This document shows, piece by piece, positions 29,355 to 37,285 of a stretch of DNA of 64,000 nucleotides. A program made the position numbers and the translations under genes. This DNA comes from Hymenobacter rubripertinctus. Lineage in GTDB: Bacteria; Bacteroidota; Bacteroidia; Cytophagales; Hymenobacteraceae. The stretch covers positions 14,482 to 78,481 of the forward strand of contig NZ_QYCN01000018.1 of assembly GCF_003583925.1 (NCBI RefSeq). Direction: 5' to 3'. Position 1 is the stretch's first letter. Each line of letters starts with the position of its first letter. Below the pieces are notes generated by a model, which had not been told where the DNA came from, searched no databases, and saw nothing but the letters and a program-made list of their open reading frames with translations.

Positions 29355-30179
29355 ATGCTGTCTTTCCGTCCTGCCTTCTTTCTTTTACTGTTGAGCACCT
29401 TGCTGCTCGGGTCCTGCTCTGGCTACCAGAAGCTGCTCAAGAGCACCGACGTGAACAAGAAGTACGAAGCCGCCATCCAGTATTACGACAAAGGCGACTT
29501 TTTCAAGGCCGGCACCTTGCTCGAAGAGCTGATTCCGCTGCTCAAAGGCCGCCCCGAAGCCGAGAAGGCCCAGTTCTACTTCGCCAATACCAACTACCGG
29601 CAGCGTAACTACACGCTCAGTGCGTTTTACTTCAAAAATTTCCACGACACGTACCCCAACTCGGAGTATGCCCAGGAGGCCTACTTCATGCAGGCCAAGT
29701 CGTTGTTCAAGGATTCGCCGGAGTACCAGCTCGACCAGACCAACACTTACACGGCCATTGAGGTGATTCAGGAATTTCTGAACCGCTACCCCGAGAGCCG
29801 CTTCCGGGCTGAAGTGGAGGGAATGTCGCAGGAGTTGCAGAAAAAGCTGGAAACCAAGGCCTTTACCGGTGCCCGGCTCTACTACGACCTGCGCTATTAC
29901 CAGTCGGCCGTAACGGCGTTTACGGGCTTCCAGCAGGGCTACCCAGCCTCGCCTTACGGGGAGCAGGCTGCTTTTCTGAAGCTCAGCGCCCAGTACGACC
30001 TGGCCCACGAAAGCGTGGAGAACAAGCAGCAGGAGCGCTACCTGGAGGCTATTGCCTTCTACCAGAGCTTCATTGATGCCTTCCCCCAGAGCAAAAGCCT
30101 GAAGGAGGCCGAGCGCATGTACGATCTGGCTCGCACTGCGGTCGATAAAATGAAAACGGCCGGTACAGCGGCCAACTAG
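29355..30179 (+). CDS. bamD: Outer-membrane protein assembly factor BamD
   Basis: BamD is the essential lipoprotein of the BAM complex that folds beta-barrel proteins into the outer membrane. The 274-residue protein starts MLSFRPAFFLLLLSTLLLG (ATG 29355). The lipobox LLLGSC places the lipidated Cys near residue 20; the 27 residues upstream in frame overlap the promoter and are excluded. TPR-type repeats follow: YEAAIQYYDKGDFFKAGTLL, AQFYFANTNYRQRNYTLSAF, YFKNFHDTYPNSEYAQEAYF and further units to residue 260. The order bamD, rpoZ, coaBC, DUF4835, recN is a conserved Bacteroidota arrangement, which supports the call. Confidence 0.93.
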   Translation: MLSFRPAFFLLLLSTLLLGSCSGYQKLLKSTDVNKKYEAAIQYYDKGDFFKAGTLLEELIPLLKGRPEAEKAQFYFANTNYRQRNYTLSAFYFKNFHDTYPNSEYAQEAYFMQAKSLFKDSPEYQLDQTNTYTAIEVIQEFLNRYPESRFRAEVEGMSQELQKKLETKAFTGARLYYDLRYYQSAVTAFTGFQQGYPASPYGEQAAFLKLSAQYDLAHESVENKQQERYLEAIAFYQSFIDAFPQSKSLKEAERMYDLARTAVDKMKTAGTAAN

Positions 30180-30279
30180 TACGCGGCGGCGCTTCGCGGC
30201 CCGCCGTATGTTCGTTTTCCGTTCGCCGGTCCGGCGGGCAGCAGCGGATCAACCTCTCAACAATCAGCAACCCAATCAT

Positions 30280-30612
30280 ATGAAGACTCCGAATAGCGTC
30301 CCCGCTTCCATCGTTACCCGTAACATGTCGGATTTCACCCACGAAACCGGCAACCTGTACGAGAGCCTCGCCATCATCTCGAAGCGTGCCAACCAGATTT
30401 CCATCAAGCTCAAGGAAGAGCTCAACGGCAAGCTGGCCGAGTTTGCTACCACCGTGGACAACCTGGAGGAGGTATTCGAGAACCGCGAGCAGATCGAGAT
30501 TTCGAAGCATTACGAGCGTTTGCCCAAGCCCACCAACCTGGCGGTGGAGGAGTTCCTGGAAGGCAAAATTCACTACCGGATGCCGGCGGAAGAGGACGTG
30601 AAAGGCGCGTAA
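30280..30612 (+). CDS. rpoZ: RNA polymerase omega subunit (RpoZ)
   Basis: A 110-residue protein starting MKTPNSVPASIVTRNMSDFT (ATG 30280). It matches the Bacteroidota form of omega/Rpb6: SIVTRNMSDFTHETGNLYES, IISKRANQISIKLKEELNGK and a C-terminal KPTNLAVEEFLEGKIHYRMP. Omega helps assemble and stabilise beta-prime in RNA polymerase. Twenty-four further in-frame residues upstream are arginine-rich and not part of the family. It lies 100 bases after bamD and is followed by a strong hairpin, so bamD and rpoZ may be one transcript ending before coaC. Confidence 0.92.
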   Translation: MKTPNSVPASIVTRNMSDFTHETGNLYESLAIISKRANQISIKLKEELNGKLAEFATTVDNLEEVFENREQIEISKHYERLPKPTNLAVEEFLEGKIHYRMPAEEDVKGA

Positions 30613-30650
30613 GCGTTAGCCTGCGGATGCGCGTCCGGTACCTGACCGGC

Positions 30651-30711
30651 CCAAAGCCCCCGCGCTGCCTGCCGTGCCCTCCGGGGTGGGCCGGCAGCGC
30701 GGGGGCTTTGG
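30651..30711 (+). terminator. Strong hairpin after rpoZ
   Basis: Arms 30651-30669 and 30693-30711 are perfectly complementary over 19 bases (CCAAAGCCCCCGCGCTGCC and complement), with a 23-base GC-rich loop. It lies 38 bases after the rpoZ stop and 45 bases before the coaC start. Confidence 0.75.
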
Positions 30712-30756
30712 CGGTTACTGCCCGCCCGACTCCGTAAAAACCCGCATCTTTGCCGC

Positions 30757-31308
30757 ATGCTGGAAACTCTGGGAGGCCGAAAAATTTTGTTGGGAGTGTG
30801 CGGCAGTATTGCTGCCTACAAAGCCGCGCTGCTGGTGCGTCTGCTGGTGAAGTCCGGGGCCGAGGTACAGGTAATTCTGACGCCCGCCGCCGCTGCCTTC
30901 GTTACGCCACTCACGCTGGCCACGCTCTCCAAAAACCCGGTTTTGCAGGGTTTTCTGAAGGATGAGCAAGCGGGCGAGTGGCACAACCACGTGCACCTGG
31001 GCCTCTGGGCCGACGCGCTGGTGGTGGCTCCGGCCTCGGCCAACACCCTGGCCCACCTCGCCGGCGGCCTCTGCGACACCCTGCTCGATGCGGTTTACCT
31101 CTCGGCCCGCTGCCCCGTGTTCGTGGCCCCGGCCATGGACCTGGACATGTACCAGCACCCTGCTACCCAGGCCAACCTGCGCCGCCTGCGTGAGTATGGC
31201 AACACCGTCTGGGAGTCCCCGGCCGGGGAGCTGGCCAGCGGCCTGAGCGGCCCGGGCCGGATGCTCGAACCCGAGGATATTGTGCGGGAACTGAGTAGAG
31301 AATTATGA
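30757..31308 (+). CDS. coaC: Phosphopantothenoylcysteine decarboxylase domain (CoaC half of a split CoaBC)
   Basis: This 183-residue flavoprotein half decarboxylates 4-prime-phosphopantothenoylcysteine to phosphopantetheine on the way to coenzyme A. It carries GVCGSIAAYKAALLVRLLVK for FMN binding, WHNHVHLGLWADALVVAPAS with the active-site His region, ASANTLAHLAGGL, and PAMDLDMYQHPATQANL, the Bacteroidota version of the PAMN loop. In most bacteria, including Bacteroidota, this domain continues into the CoaB ligase domain in one protein of about 400 residues. Here it ends at ELSREL with a TGA formed inside the first GAATTAT heptamers, and CoaB restarts 153 bases later. An imperfect -7 box (CATCTTTG at 30745) precedes the start. 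The catalytic part looks complete. Confidence 0.9.
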   Translation: MLETLGGRKILLGVCGSIAAYKAALLVRLLVKSGAEVQVILTPAAAAFVTPLTLATLSKNPVLQGFLKDEQAGEWHNHVHLGLWADALVVAPASANTLAHLAGGLCDTLLDAVYLSARCPVFVAPAMDLDMYQHPATQANLRRLREYGNTVWESPAGELASGLSGPGRMLEPEDIVRELSREL

Positions 31309-31454
31309 ATTATGAATTATGAATTATGAATTATGAATTATGAATGCACTTCTCTAAAAGCTTCTCCTAACGGATTGTGAGCTATGAATTTGAATGAGCC
31401 GCTGCGCTGTATGAACGGCCCAATTCATAATTCATAATTCATAATTCATAATTC
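31300..31454. repeat. Inverted heptanucleotide arrays inserted between the CoaC and CoaB halves
   Basis: Six perfect copies of GAATTAT (31300-31341, plus GAAT) face four perfect copies of the complement ATAATTC (31427-31454, preceded by AATTC at 31422-31426) across an 80-base core without open frame. The arrays can form a long stem. The left array supplies the stop codon of coaC, and the right array ends 7 bases before the ATG of coaB. The layout matches the elements at 18750 and 38968. Confidence 0.85.
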
Positions 31455-31461
31455 CCAAAGC

Positions 31462-32115
31462 ATGCACGTTCTTCTCACGGCCGGCCCGACGTATGAGCCC
31501 CTGGACCCGGTGCGGTTCATCGGCAACCACAGTACCGGCAAAATGGGGTACGCGCTGGCCGAAACCTTCGCTGCGGCCGGGGCTACCGTCAGCCTCATCA
31601 GCGGCCCTACCAAGCTGCCCGACCCGGCCCACCCGGCCATCCGGACCACGCGGGTGCAGACGGCGGCCGAAATGTACCGGGCCGCCGAAGCTGAAGCTGC
31701 CAGGGCCGACGTGTGGGTGTTTGCCGCCGCTGTGGCCGACTACCGCCCGGCGGAAGTGGCCGAGCAGAAAATCAAGAAAAGCGGCGACACGCTTACTTTG
31801 GAGCTGGTAAAAAACGTGGATATTGCCTTCGAGCTGGGGAAAACCAAGCGGCCCGAACAATTTTCGGTGGGTTTTGCGTTGGAAACCGAGAACGAGCAGG
31901 CCCACGCCCTGAGTAAGCTGCACCGCAAGAACTTCGACCTGGTGGTACTCAACTCCCTGCGTGATGCGGGGGCCGGTTTTGGGCATGATACCAACCAGAT
32001 TACCCTGCTGGCCGCTGATGGCAGCGTGACCCGCTTCGAGCTCAAACTGAAATCTGCGGTGGCCCACGATATTGTGGGTGCCGTGCTGGCCCGTTTGCCC
32101 CATTCCCATGCGTAA
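31462..32115 (+). CDS. coaB: Phosphopantothenate-cysteine ligase domain (CoaB half of a split CoaBC)
   Basis: This 217-residue half joins cysteine to 4-prime-phosphopantothenate using CTP. It starts MHVLLTAGPTYEPLDPVRFI, the nucleotide-binding core, followed by GNHSTGKMGYALAETFAAAG. AAAVADYRPAEVAEQKIKK carries the catalytic Asn-equivalent region and the lysine that stabilises the acyl-cytidylate. EQFSVGFALETENE and NSLRDAGAGFGHDTNQIT complete the fold. It is complete relative to the CoaB part of Dfp. It lies in the same phase as CoaC, but several stops lie between them, so the two are separate polypeptides unless spliced by an unknown route. The last 8 bases overlap the DUF4835 gene start. 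Confidence 0.92.
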   Translation: MHVLLTAGPTYEPLDPVRFIGNHSTGKMGYALAETFAAAGATVSLISGPTKLPDPAHPAIRTTRVQTAAEMYRAAEAEAARADVWVFAAAVADYRPAEVAEQKIKKSGDTLTLELVKNVDIAFELGKTKRPEQFSVGFALETENEQAHALSKLHRKNFDLVVLNSLRDAGAGFGHDTNQITLLAADGSVTRFELKLKSAVAHDIVGAVLARLPHSHA

Positions 32116-33031
32116 GCTCCTATCCGTTCTGCTCCTGTTGCCGCTGGCTTTGCTCTGCCGCCCCGCCCGGGGCCAGGAGCTGCTGGCCGAAGTGAACGTG
32201 ACGACCCAGAACGTCACTATTTCGGATCAGCAACTGATCAAGCAGATGCAGAACGATATGCAGACCTTCCTCAACAGCCGGCCATTCACGAACCGCACGT
32301 TGCGGCCGGAGGAAAAAATCCGCTGCAAGGTGTTTGTGGGCATTACAAAAGTGCCCCAGAACGGCACCTACGAGGCTACGGTGCGCCTGCTCAGCACCCG
32401 CCCGGTGTACGGCACCGGTTACGAAACCAACGTGCTCAACTTCGCCGACAAGAGCTGGGTGTTCAACTACTCGCCCCAGAACCCGATTGACTACTCCGAA
32501 AACACGTTTGTCGGCAACCTCTCGTCGCTGCTCTCCTTCTACGCCTACCTCATTATTGGCATGGACCAGGACAGCTTCGCGCCCCTGAGCGGCGGCCCCT
32601 ACTACGACCGCGCCCGTACCGTGCTCACCAACGCGGCCTCCCAGAACGTGACCAACGAGGCCGACGGCGGCTGGAAGGATACCCAGAATGCCAACCGATA
32701 CTGGCTGCTCAACAACCTCCAGGACCCCCAGCTCGAAGCCTTCCGCAGCGGCATCTACGCCTACTACCGTCAGGGCATGGACATTTTCATCACGAAGCCC
32801 GACGAGGCCCGCACCAATATGTACACCGCGTTGCAGGGCGTGCAAAAGGCCGTGCAGCGCCGCCCCGGCACCTTGCTGGCCCGGGCCTTCTTCACCACCA
32901 AGGCCGATGAAATTGCTAACGTCTTCCGTACCAGCACCGACCAGCAGCTCAAAACCGACCTGGTGACCCTGCTCACCGAAGCCGACCCCACTAACTCGGC
33001 CAAGTACCAGACGATTATGAAGCAGCCCTGA
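32108..33031 (+). CDS. DUF4835 family exported protein
   Basis: A 307-residue protein starting MRKLLSVLLLLPLALLCRPA (ATG 32108), a signal peptide ending near RGQE. The start overlaps the end of coaB by 8 bases (ATGCGTAA), pointing to coupled translation. Family-typical stretches are VTISDQQLIKQMQNDMQTFL, FTNRTLRPEEKIRCK, SSLLSFYAYLIIGMDQDSFA and NRYWLLNNLQDPQLEAFRSG. DUF4835 is a Bacteroidota envelope family of unknown function that regularly sits between coaBC and recN, as here. A hairpin at 33112-33140 follows. In many relatives recN follows directly; here a 4-kb cargo-gene block separates them. Confidence 0.87.
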   Translation: MRKLLSVLLLLPLALLCRPARGQELLAEVNVTTQNVTISDQQLIKQMQNDMQTFLNSRPFTNRTLRPEEKIRCKVFVGITKVPQNGTYEATVRLLSTRPVYGTGYETNVLNFADKSWVFNYSPQNPIDYSENTFVGNLSSLLSFYAYLIIGMDQDSFAPLSGGPYYDRARTVLTNAASQNVTNEADGGWKDTQNANRYWLLNNLQDPQLEAFRSGIYAYYRQGMDIFITKPDEARTNMYTALQGVQKAVQRRPGTLLARAFFTTKADEIANVFRTSTDQQLKTDLVTLLTEADPTNSAKYQTIMKQP

Positions 33032-33111
33032 ATGGACCCGGTACCAACCACGGTAATTGCGTGGCGGATACCAATTAGAAAACGGCTTCAGGAAAAGTAC
33101 CCGTTATACCG

Positions 33112-33140
33112 TGCCCGGCGCAGCTCTCTGTTGCCGGGCA
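33112..33140 (+). terminator. Hairpin after the DUF4835 gene
   Basis: TGCCCGGC (33112-33119) pairs with GCCGGGCA (33133-33140) around a 13-base loop, followed by a T-rich stretch (ATTGTCATTTTT), 80 bases after the stop codon. Confidence 0.6.
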
Positions 33141-33817
33141 TTGTCATTTTTGGTAGAAAAGCTTTTGCGGATTTATAGGAGCGAATGGAGAACGTTACGC
33201 AGGGACTGAAATAAATGCCATTAAAGGGTTGAAGTGTCTTTGACAACGTATCTCAGGTGCTGAGCATGAAGGTTCGTTACCGGGCTTGATGGTCAGTTGA
33301 GCCAACCATACGATTATTACAATCGTCCTGCCGAAGTAGTGTAATACCGGAAAAGTTTAGCGTTATTTGTGTTTATTCGCGTGAGTACATGCACGTGCTA
33401 TAAATCCAAAATTGCGTTGCCGGCCAGCCTGATACCTGGCTTTTTGTTTGCCCCCTGTTCTGAGTTGGTATTGGACCTGCTGAGCGCCGCCCCAGTACAG
33501 AGTAAGAATGCCGAAGGCTTTAGCCAAGCAGTGAGAAGGGCTGAATGCAAGGAGCGTAGTAAGCTCACCCTGGCCTATATCAAGCAGTTATCATGTCCCT
33601 TATTCTCAGTTGTTGAATTCAATGACCGAGCGAAGTTCCGGTACGACGGCGGCTACTTGCCACGGCGAACCCTTTCCTGATATCAGCGCAGGTAGGAACG
33701 GCTTGAAGGTTAAGGTGTTACCTGTGCTCTATAAAAGGTGTCCATCTTTATATCCTGCGGTAGTTCTTCCATCACGTACTGGCTTTTTTCTTTTTTTCAC
33801 CTCCATCTTAACTCATA
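33141..33817. other. Gene-free stretch upstream of the type IX cargo gene
   Basis: I see no convincing gene in these 677 bases. Open frames at 33369-33680 and 33610-34056 have cysteine-rich, low-complexity products and no recognisable motif. Base composition is AT-richer than coding DNA nearby. A long untranslated leader, regulatory region or decayed gene is possible. The last 40 bases before the cargo-gene ATG are very T-rich. Confidence 0.45.
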
Positions 33818-36706
33818 ATGAGAAAACTCTACCCCCTGTTAGCATCCTCTCTGCTTTCCATTTCGTGGTCAGCAGATGCTCAGGTGCAGCCTTTGCGCGT
33901 CCAGGCGGGGCGCATTATCTCCGGCACCGCCCCGCTTGCTCGCCCCATGCCGCAGCAGGCGGGCCCCGTAGCCCGTACGAGTGCCCTGGCGTGGTCCAGT
34001 GCGGCTTCCCTGCTGGCGCCCCGGGCTCAGCACGCCGTAGAGGTGCTGAACGGTAAAATCTACCTGTGGGCCGGCTATGATGGCTCGGTGGCGATGAGCG
34101 GTTCGCAGGTGTACGATATTGCCACCAATGTCTGGAGCGTGGGTACGCCGTATCCTTTTGCCGTGCGCGGCCATGCCCACGCCGTGGGCAACAACGGCCT
34201 GCTTTACAGCTTTTCCGGCTCCAACGGGGCAGTAGTACCCAACAACTGCTACAGCTTCAATCCGGCCACCAGCGTCTGGACCGCTATTGCCCCCATTCCC
34301 ACGCCGGTTTGGGAGTCCCGGGCGGTTACAGGTACCGATGGGCGCATCTACGTGTTCGGCGGCGAAGGCTCGCCGACGATTACGCAGATCTACAACCCGA
34401 CGACCGACACCTGGACCACCGGGGCTTCCATGCCGGGCGATGCTCTGGGCAGCGTCGCCGTCCGGGATGCCAATAACCTGCTGCACGTGATAGCGGGGTT
34501 TAACAGGAACTATTCGGCTGTAAACACGCACTACGTTTATAACCCGACGACCAACACCTGGACCACGGCGGCGGCTTTACCGGCCGCGCGCGCCCAGGCC
34601 GCCGGCGTGCTGGGTGCCAACAACAAGATTTACGTGATGGGCGGGAAAAGTGATGGAGGCAATCTTTCGGGCTCCTTCAACACCACCTATGTCTACGATC
34701 TGGCGACCAATACCTGGAGCACGGACACCAACCTGCCCACGACTCTGGGGGAAACCAAAGCAGTGAGCAGCGGGACGGCCCTATTCGTGGTAGCGGGCAC
34801 TGGTAACGGTTCCGCTCAGTCAGTCGTTTATCAGTCCGGCGTAACGGCTGAGGTTACCGCCACTTCCTGGACGGGAGCCATATCGACGGACTGGAGTGAT
34901 GCCGACAACTGGAGCAACGACGTGCCCACGACTACCACGGCCGTCACCATCCCCGCCGGCCGGCCCCGCTACCCGGTGCTGACCACCGGTACCTACACGG
35001 CTGGGGCCCTCACCCTGGCCAGCGGCGGCGCCCTCACCCAGAGCGGCGGCACCCTCTCGCTGACGGGCAACTTCAGCAACGCCGGCACCTTCACGGCCAC
35101 CGGCGGCACCCTGGCCCTCACGGGCAGTGCCAGCCAGACGCTGGGCGGCAGCAGCACCACCAGCCTGTGGAACCTGAGCGTGGGGGCCAGCGGCACCAGC
35201 CTCAGCGGCCCGGCCAGCGTGCAGCGCCTGCTCACGCTCAACGGCAACCTGACCACCAGCAGCCAGCCCTTCATGCTGCTCTCCGGCCCCGCCCTCACCG
35301 CCATGGTCGTCAACAGCGGCGGCATTGTAGTGGGCACGGCCGCCATGCAGCGCTACATCGACCCGAGCCTGAACGCGGGCCTGGGCTACCGCCACTACAG
35401 CTCCCCCGTGCAGGGCACCACCGTGGCCGACCTGGCCACCAGCGGCTTCACGCCCGTCGTCAACCCCGACTACAACACGGCCCCCAACCCCGGCGCTACC
35501 CGGCCCTTCCCCACCGTCTACGGCTACGATGAGGCCCGCCTGACCAGCGCCAGCGCCCTGACCCAGGCCTTCGAGTTCGGCTACTTCTCCCCCGCCGCCC
35601 TCTCCAACGCCCTCAACCCCGGCCGGGGCTACACCGTCAACATCGCCGCCAGCGAGAAGGTCGCCCTGATGGGCACGCTCAACAACGGCACCGTGCCGGT
35701 GGGTGCGCTCTCGCGAGGCTCCCAGGCCAACGCCGGCTGGCAGCTGCTGGGCAACCCCTACCCCGCTCCGCTCGACTGGAACGCGGCCCGCACGGGCCTG
35801 CCCACCGGCGTGCAGGACGCCATCTACGTCTACAAGTCGGCCGACCAGTACAACGGCTCCTACCAGTCCTACGTGAACGGCGTGGGCACGCTGCCCGGCG
35901 GGCTGATTCCGGCCATGCAGGGCTTCTTTCTGCGCGTGAGCCAGAACGTGCCCAGCTTCAGCTTCCAGAACGCCTGGCGCGCCACCAGCTACCAGAACCC
36001 GACCTTCAACCGCGCCACGGCCGACGCCCGGCCGCTGGTGCAGCTGGACCTGGTGGATGCGCGCGGCACCCACGAGCCCACGTTTGTCTACTTCGAGGCC
36101 GGGGCTACGGCCGACTTCGACAGCCACTTCGACGCCGGCAAGCTGGCCAACTCCACGGGCCTGAACCTGAGCAGTGAGGCGGCCGGCCAGCAGCTGGCCG
36201 TCAATGGGCTGCCCGTACTGACGGCCGGCCCCGTGAGCGTGGCGCTGGCCGTGGGCGTGCCCACCACCGGCACTTACGTGCTGGAGGCGGCCGTGCTGGC
36301 CAACCTGGCCAGCACGGCCGTGTACCTGCACGACGCCGAAACGGGCCAGCGGGTGAACCTGCACCAGCAGCCCCGCTACAGCTTCACGGCCAGCAACGCG
36401 GCGCTCATCAGCGGCCGCTTCTCGCTCAGCTTCGGGCCGCTGGGGCCGCTGGCCACTACTGCCGGGGCGCTGGCGGCCCGGGTGCAGGCCTACCCCAACC
36501 CGGCCCACAGCCAGCTGACCATCGTGCGTCCCGCCGGCGGTACGGCTTCGGCCACGCTGCTCAACGCGGTGGGCCAGGTGGTGCGCACCGTGGCCCTGCC
36601 CACGGCCCAGACCACGCTCGACGTGGCCGATTTGCCCGCGGGCCTCTACCTGGTGCGCGTGGTCGTCAACGGCGAAGCCGTGACCAAGCGCCTGGTGGTG
36701 GAATAA
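33818..36706 (+). CDS. Kelch-repeat surface protein with type IX secretion sorting domain
   Basis: A 962-residue exported protein. A signal peptide (1-21, SWSADAQ) leads into a kelch-type beta-propeller at about residues 55-335, seen as repeated blades with GKIYLWAGY, RIYVFGGEG, NLLHVIAGF and KIYVMGGKS followed by an NTW motif. A low-complexity serine/threonine/glycine region (345-520) resembles a beta-helical or adhesive spacer. A jellyroll-like part follows. The final 85 residues are a type IX sorting domain: VQAYPNPAHSQLTIV, then a QVVRTV strand, DLPAGLYLVRV and TKRLVVE. Such domains send proteins through the PorQ/PorV-linked translocon to the cell surface. The N-terminal 340 residues use less GC-extreme codons than the rest, hinting at a mosaic gene. 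Ligand unknown. Confidence 0.9.
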   Translation: MRKLYPLLASSLLSISWSADAQVQPLRVQAGRIISGTAPLARPMPQQAGPVARTSALAWSSAASLLAPRAQHAVEVLNGKIYLWAGYDGSVAMSGSQVYDIATNVWSVGTPYPFAVRGHAHAVGNNGLLYSFSGSNGAVVPNNCYSFNPATSVWTAIAPIPTPVWESRAVTGTDGRIYVFGGEGSPTITQIYNPTTDTWTTGASMPGDALGSVAVRDANNLLHVIAGFNRNYSAVNTHYVYNPTTNTWTTAAALPAARAQAAGVLGANNKIYVMGGKSDGGNLSGSFNTTYVYDLATNTWSTDTNLPTTLGETKAVSSGTALFVVAGTGNGSAQSVVYQSGVTAEVTATSWTGAISTDWSDADNWSNDVPTTTTAVTIPAGRPRYPVLTTGTYTAGALTLASGGALTQSGGTLSLTGNFSNAGTFTATGGTLALTGSASQTLGGSSTTSLWNLSVGASGTSLSGPASVQRLLTLNGNLTTSSQPFMLLSGPALTAMVVNSGGIVVGTAAMQRYIDPSLNAGLGYRHYSSPVQGTTVADLATSGFTPVVNPDYNTAPNPGATRPFPTVYGYDEARLTSASALTQAFEFGYFSPAALSNALNPGRGYTVNIAASEKVALMGTLNNGTVPVGALSRGSQANAGWQLLGNPYPAPLDWNAARTGLPTGVQDAIYVYKSADQYNGSYQSYVNGVGTLPGGLIPAMQGFFLRVSQNVPSFSFQNAWRATSYQNPTFNRATADARPLVQLDLVDARGTHEPTFVYFEAGATADFDSHFDAGKLANSTGLNLSSEAAGQQLAVNGLPVLTAGPVSVALAVGVPTTGTYVLEAAVLANLASTAVYLHDAETGQRVNLHQQPRYSFTASNAALISGRFSLSFGPLGPLATTAGALAARVQAYPNPAHSQLTIVRPAGGTASATLLNAVGQVVRTVALPTAQTTLDVADLPAGLYLVRVVVNGEAVTKRLVVE

Positions 36707-36789
36707 GCTGACCGGCGGCGGGGGCCTTCCAACCGGGAGGGGTCCGCCGCCCACCGGATTTCAACTAAACTTCTTACGTGATTCAACCC

Positions 36790-36990
36790 ATGACCAAAGT
36801 CTTTCTTGTATTGCTACTGCTGCTGACCACGGTTTCTTTCGTCGCCCTGGCCCAGGGCCCCGGCTCGGGCGGACCGATTCCGGATCCTACCGACCCCACG
36901 GCCGTCCCGATTGACGGCGGCGCCTCCCTGCTGCTGGCGGCCGGCGCGGCCTACGGCCTAAAAAAACTGCGCGCCCGCCGTCGGGCCTGA
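36790..36990 (+). CDS. Small PID-CTERM protein
   Basis: A 66-residue protein starting MTKVFLVLLLLLTTVSFVAL (ATG 36790), a signal peptide ending at LAQG. It is followed by a short glycine/proline-rich part and then PIDGGASLLLAAGAAYGLKK plus a basic end LRARRRA. The motif Pro-Ile-Asp, a hydrophobic helix and an Arg/Lys cluster is the PID-CTERM sorting signal recalled from Bacteroidota. It resembles LPXTG- and PEP-CTERM-type tripartite signals, so an exosortase-like enzyme elsewhere may process it. None is present in this window. It lies 83 bases after the type IX cargo gene and is closed by a T-run terminator, so the two may be one transcript. Confidence 0.85.
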   Translation: MTKVFLVLLLLLTTVSFVALAQGPGSGGPIPDPTDPTAVPIDGGASLLLAAGAAYGLKKLRARRRA

Positions 36991-37024
36991 AGCCGGGCGG
37001 CCCATTAGTGGCCGCAAATACGAG

Positions 37025-37059
37025 TCCCTCTGGTCGAATGGCCGGAGGGATTTTTTTTT
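37025..37059 (+). terminator. Intrinsic terminator after the PID-CTERM gene
   Basis: TCCCTCTGG (37025-37033) pairs with CCGGAGGGA (37042-37050), with one G-T pair, and is followed by nine T residues (37051-37059): a canonical intrinsic terminator. Confidence 0.85.
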
Positions 37060-37285
37060 GCTAGTGGAGGAGGAGGGGAGTTGGGGCTTAATCTGCCCAC
37101 CCACTATATAGGGCTGGCCCAGCGCTTGTTTTTGCTAAAATGATTGGTGGTGCTTGCTTTGTTGTTGTGAACCGCTAATTTTATTAGTCGAAACGCCTTT
37201 GGTTAGCGCGGGCAAGTGCGGAAGCCGTTCCAGGCTGCGCCGGTTCTGCCAACTCGGGGCCTAATGCTTCCTAACCTGATGCGCT

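Noticed and set aside
31309-31461. Readthrough from CoaC to CoaB, since the gap is 153 bases and the phase is the same
   Set aside because: Several in-frame stop codons (TGA within the GAATTAT units and beyond) lie in the gap, so simple readthrough of one stop would not restore a fused protein.
33369-34056. Two short genes before the kelch cargo protein
   Set aside because: The first has no motif and unusual composition. The second overlaps the signal peptide of the cargo gene in another frame.
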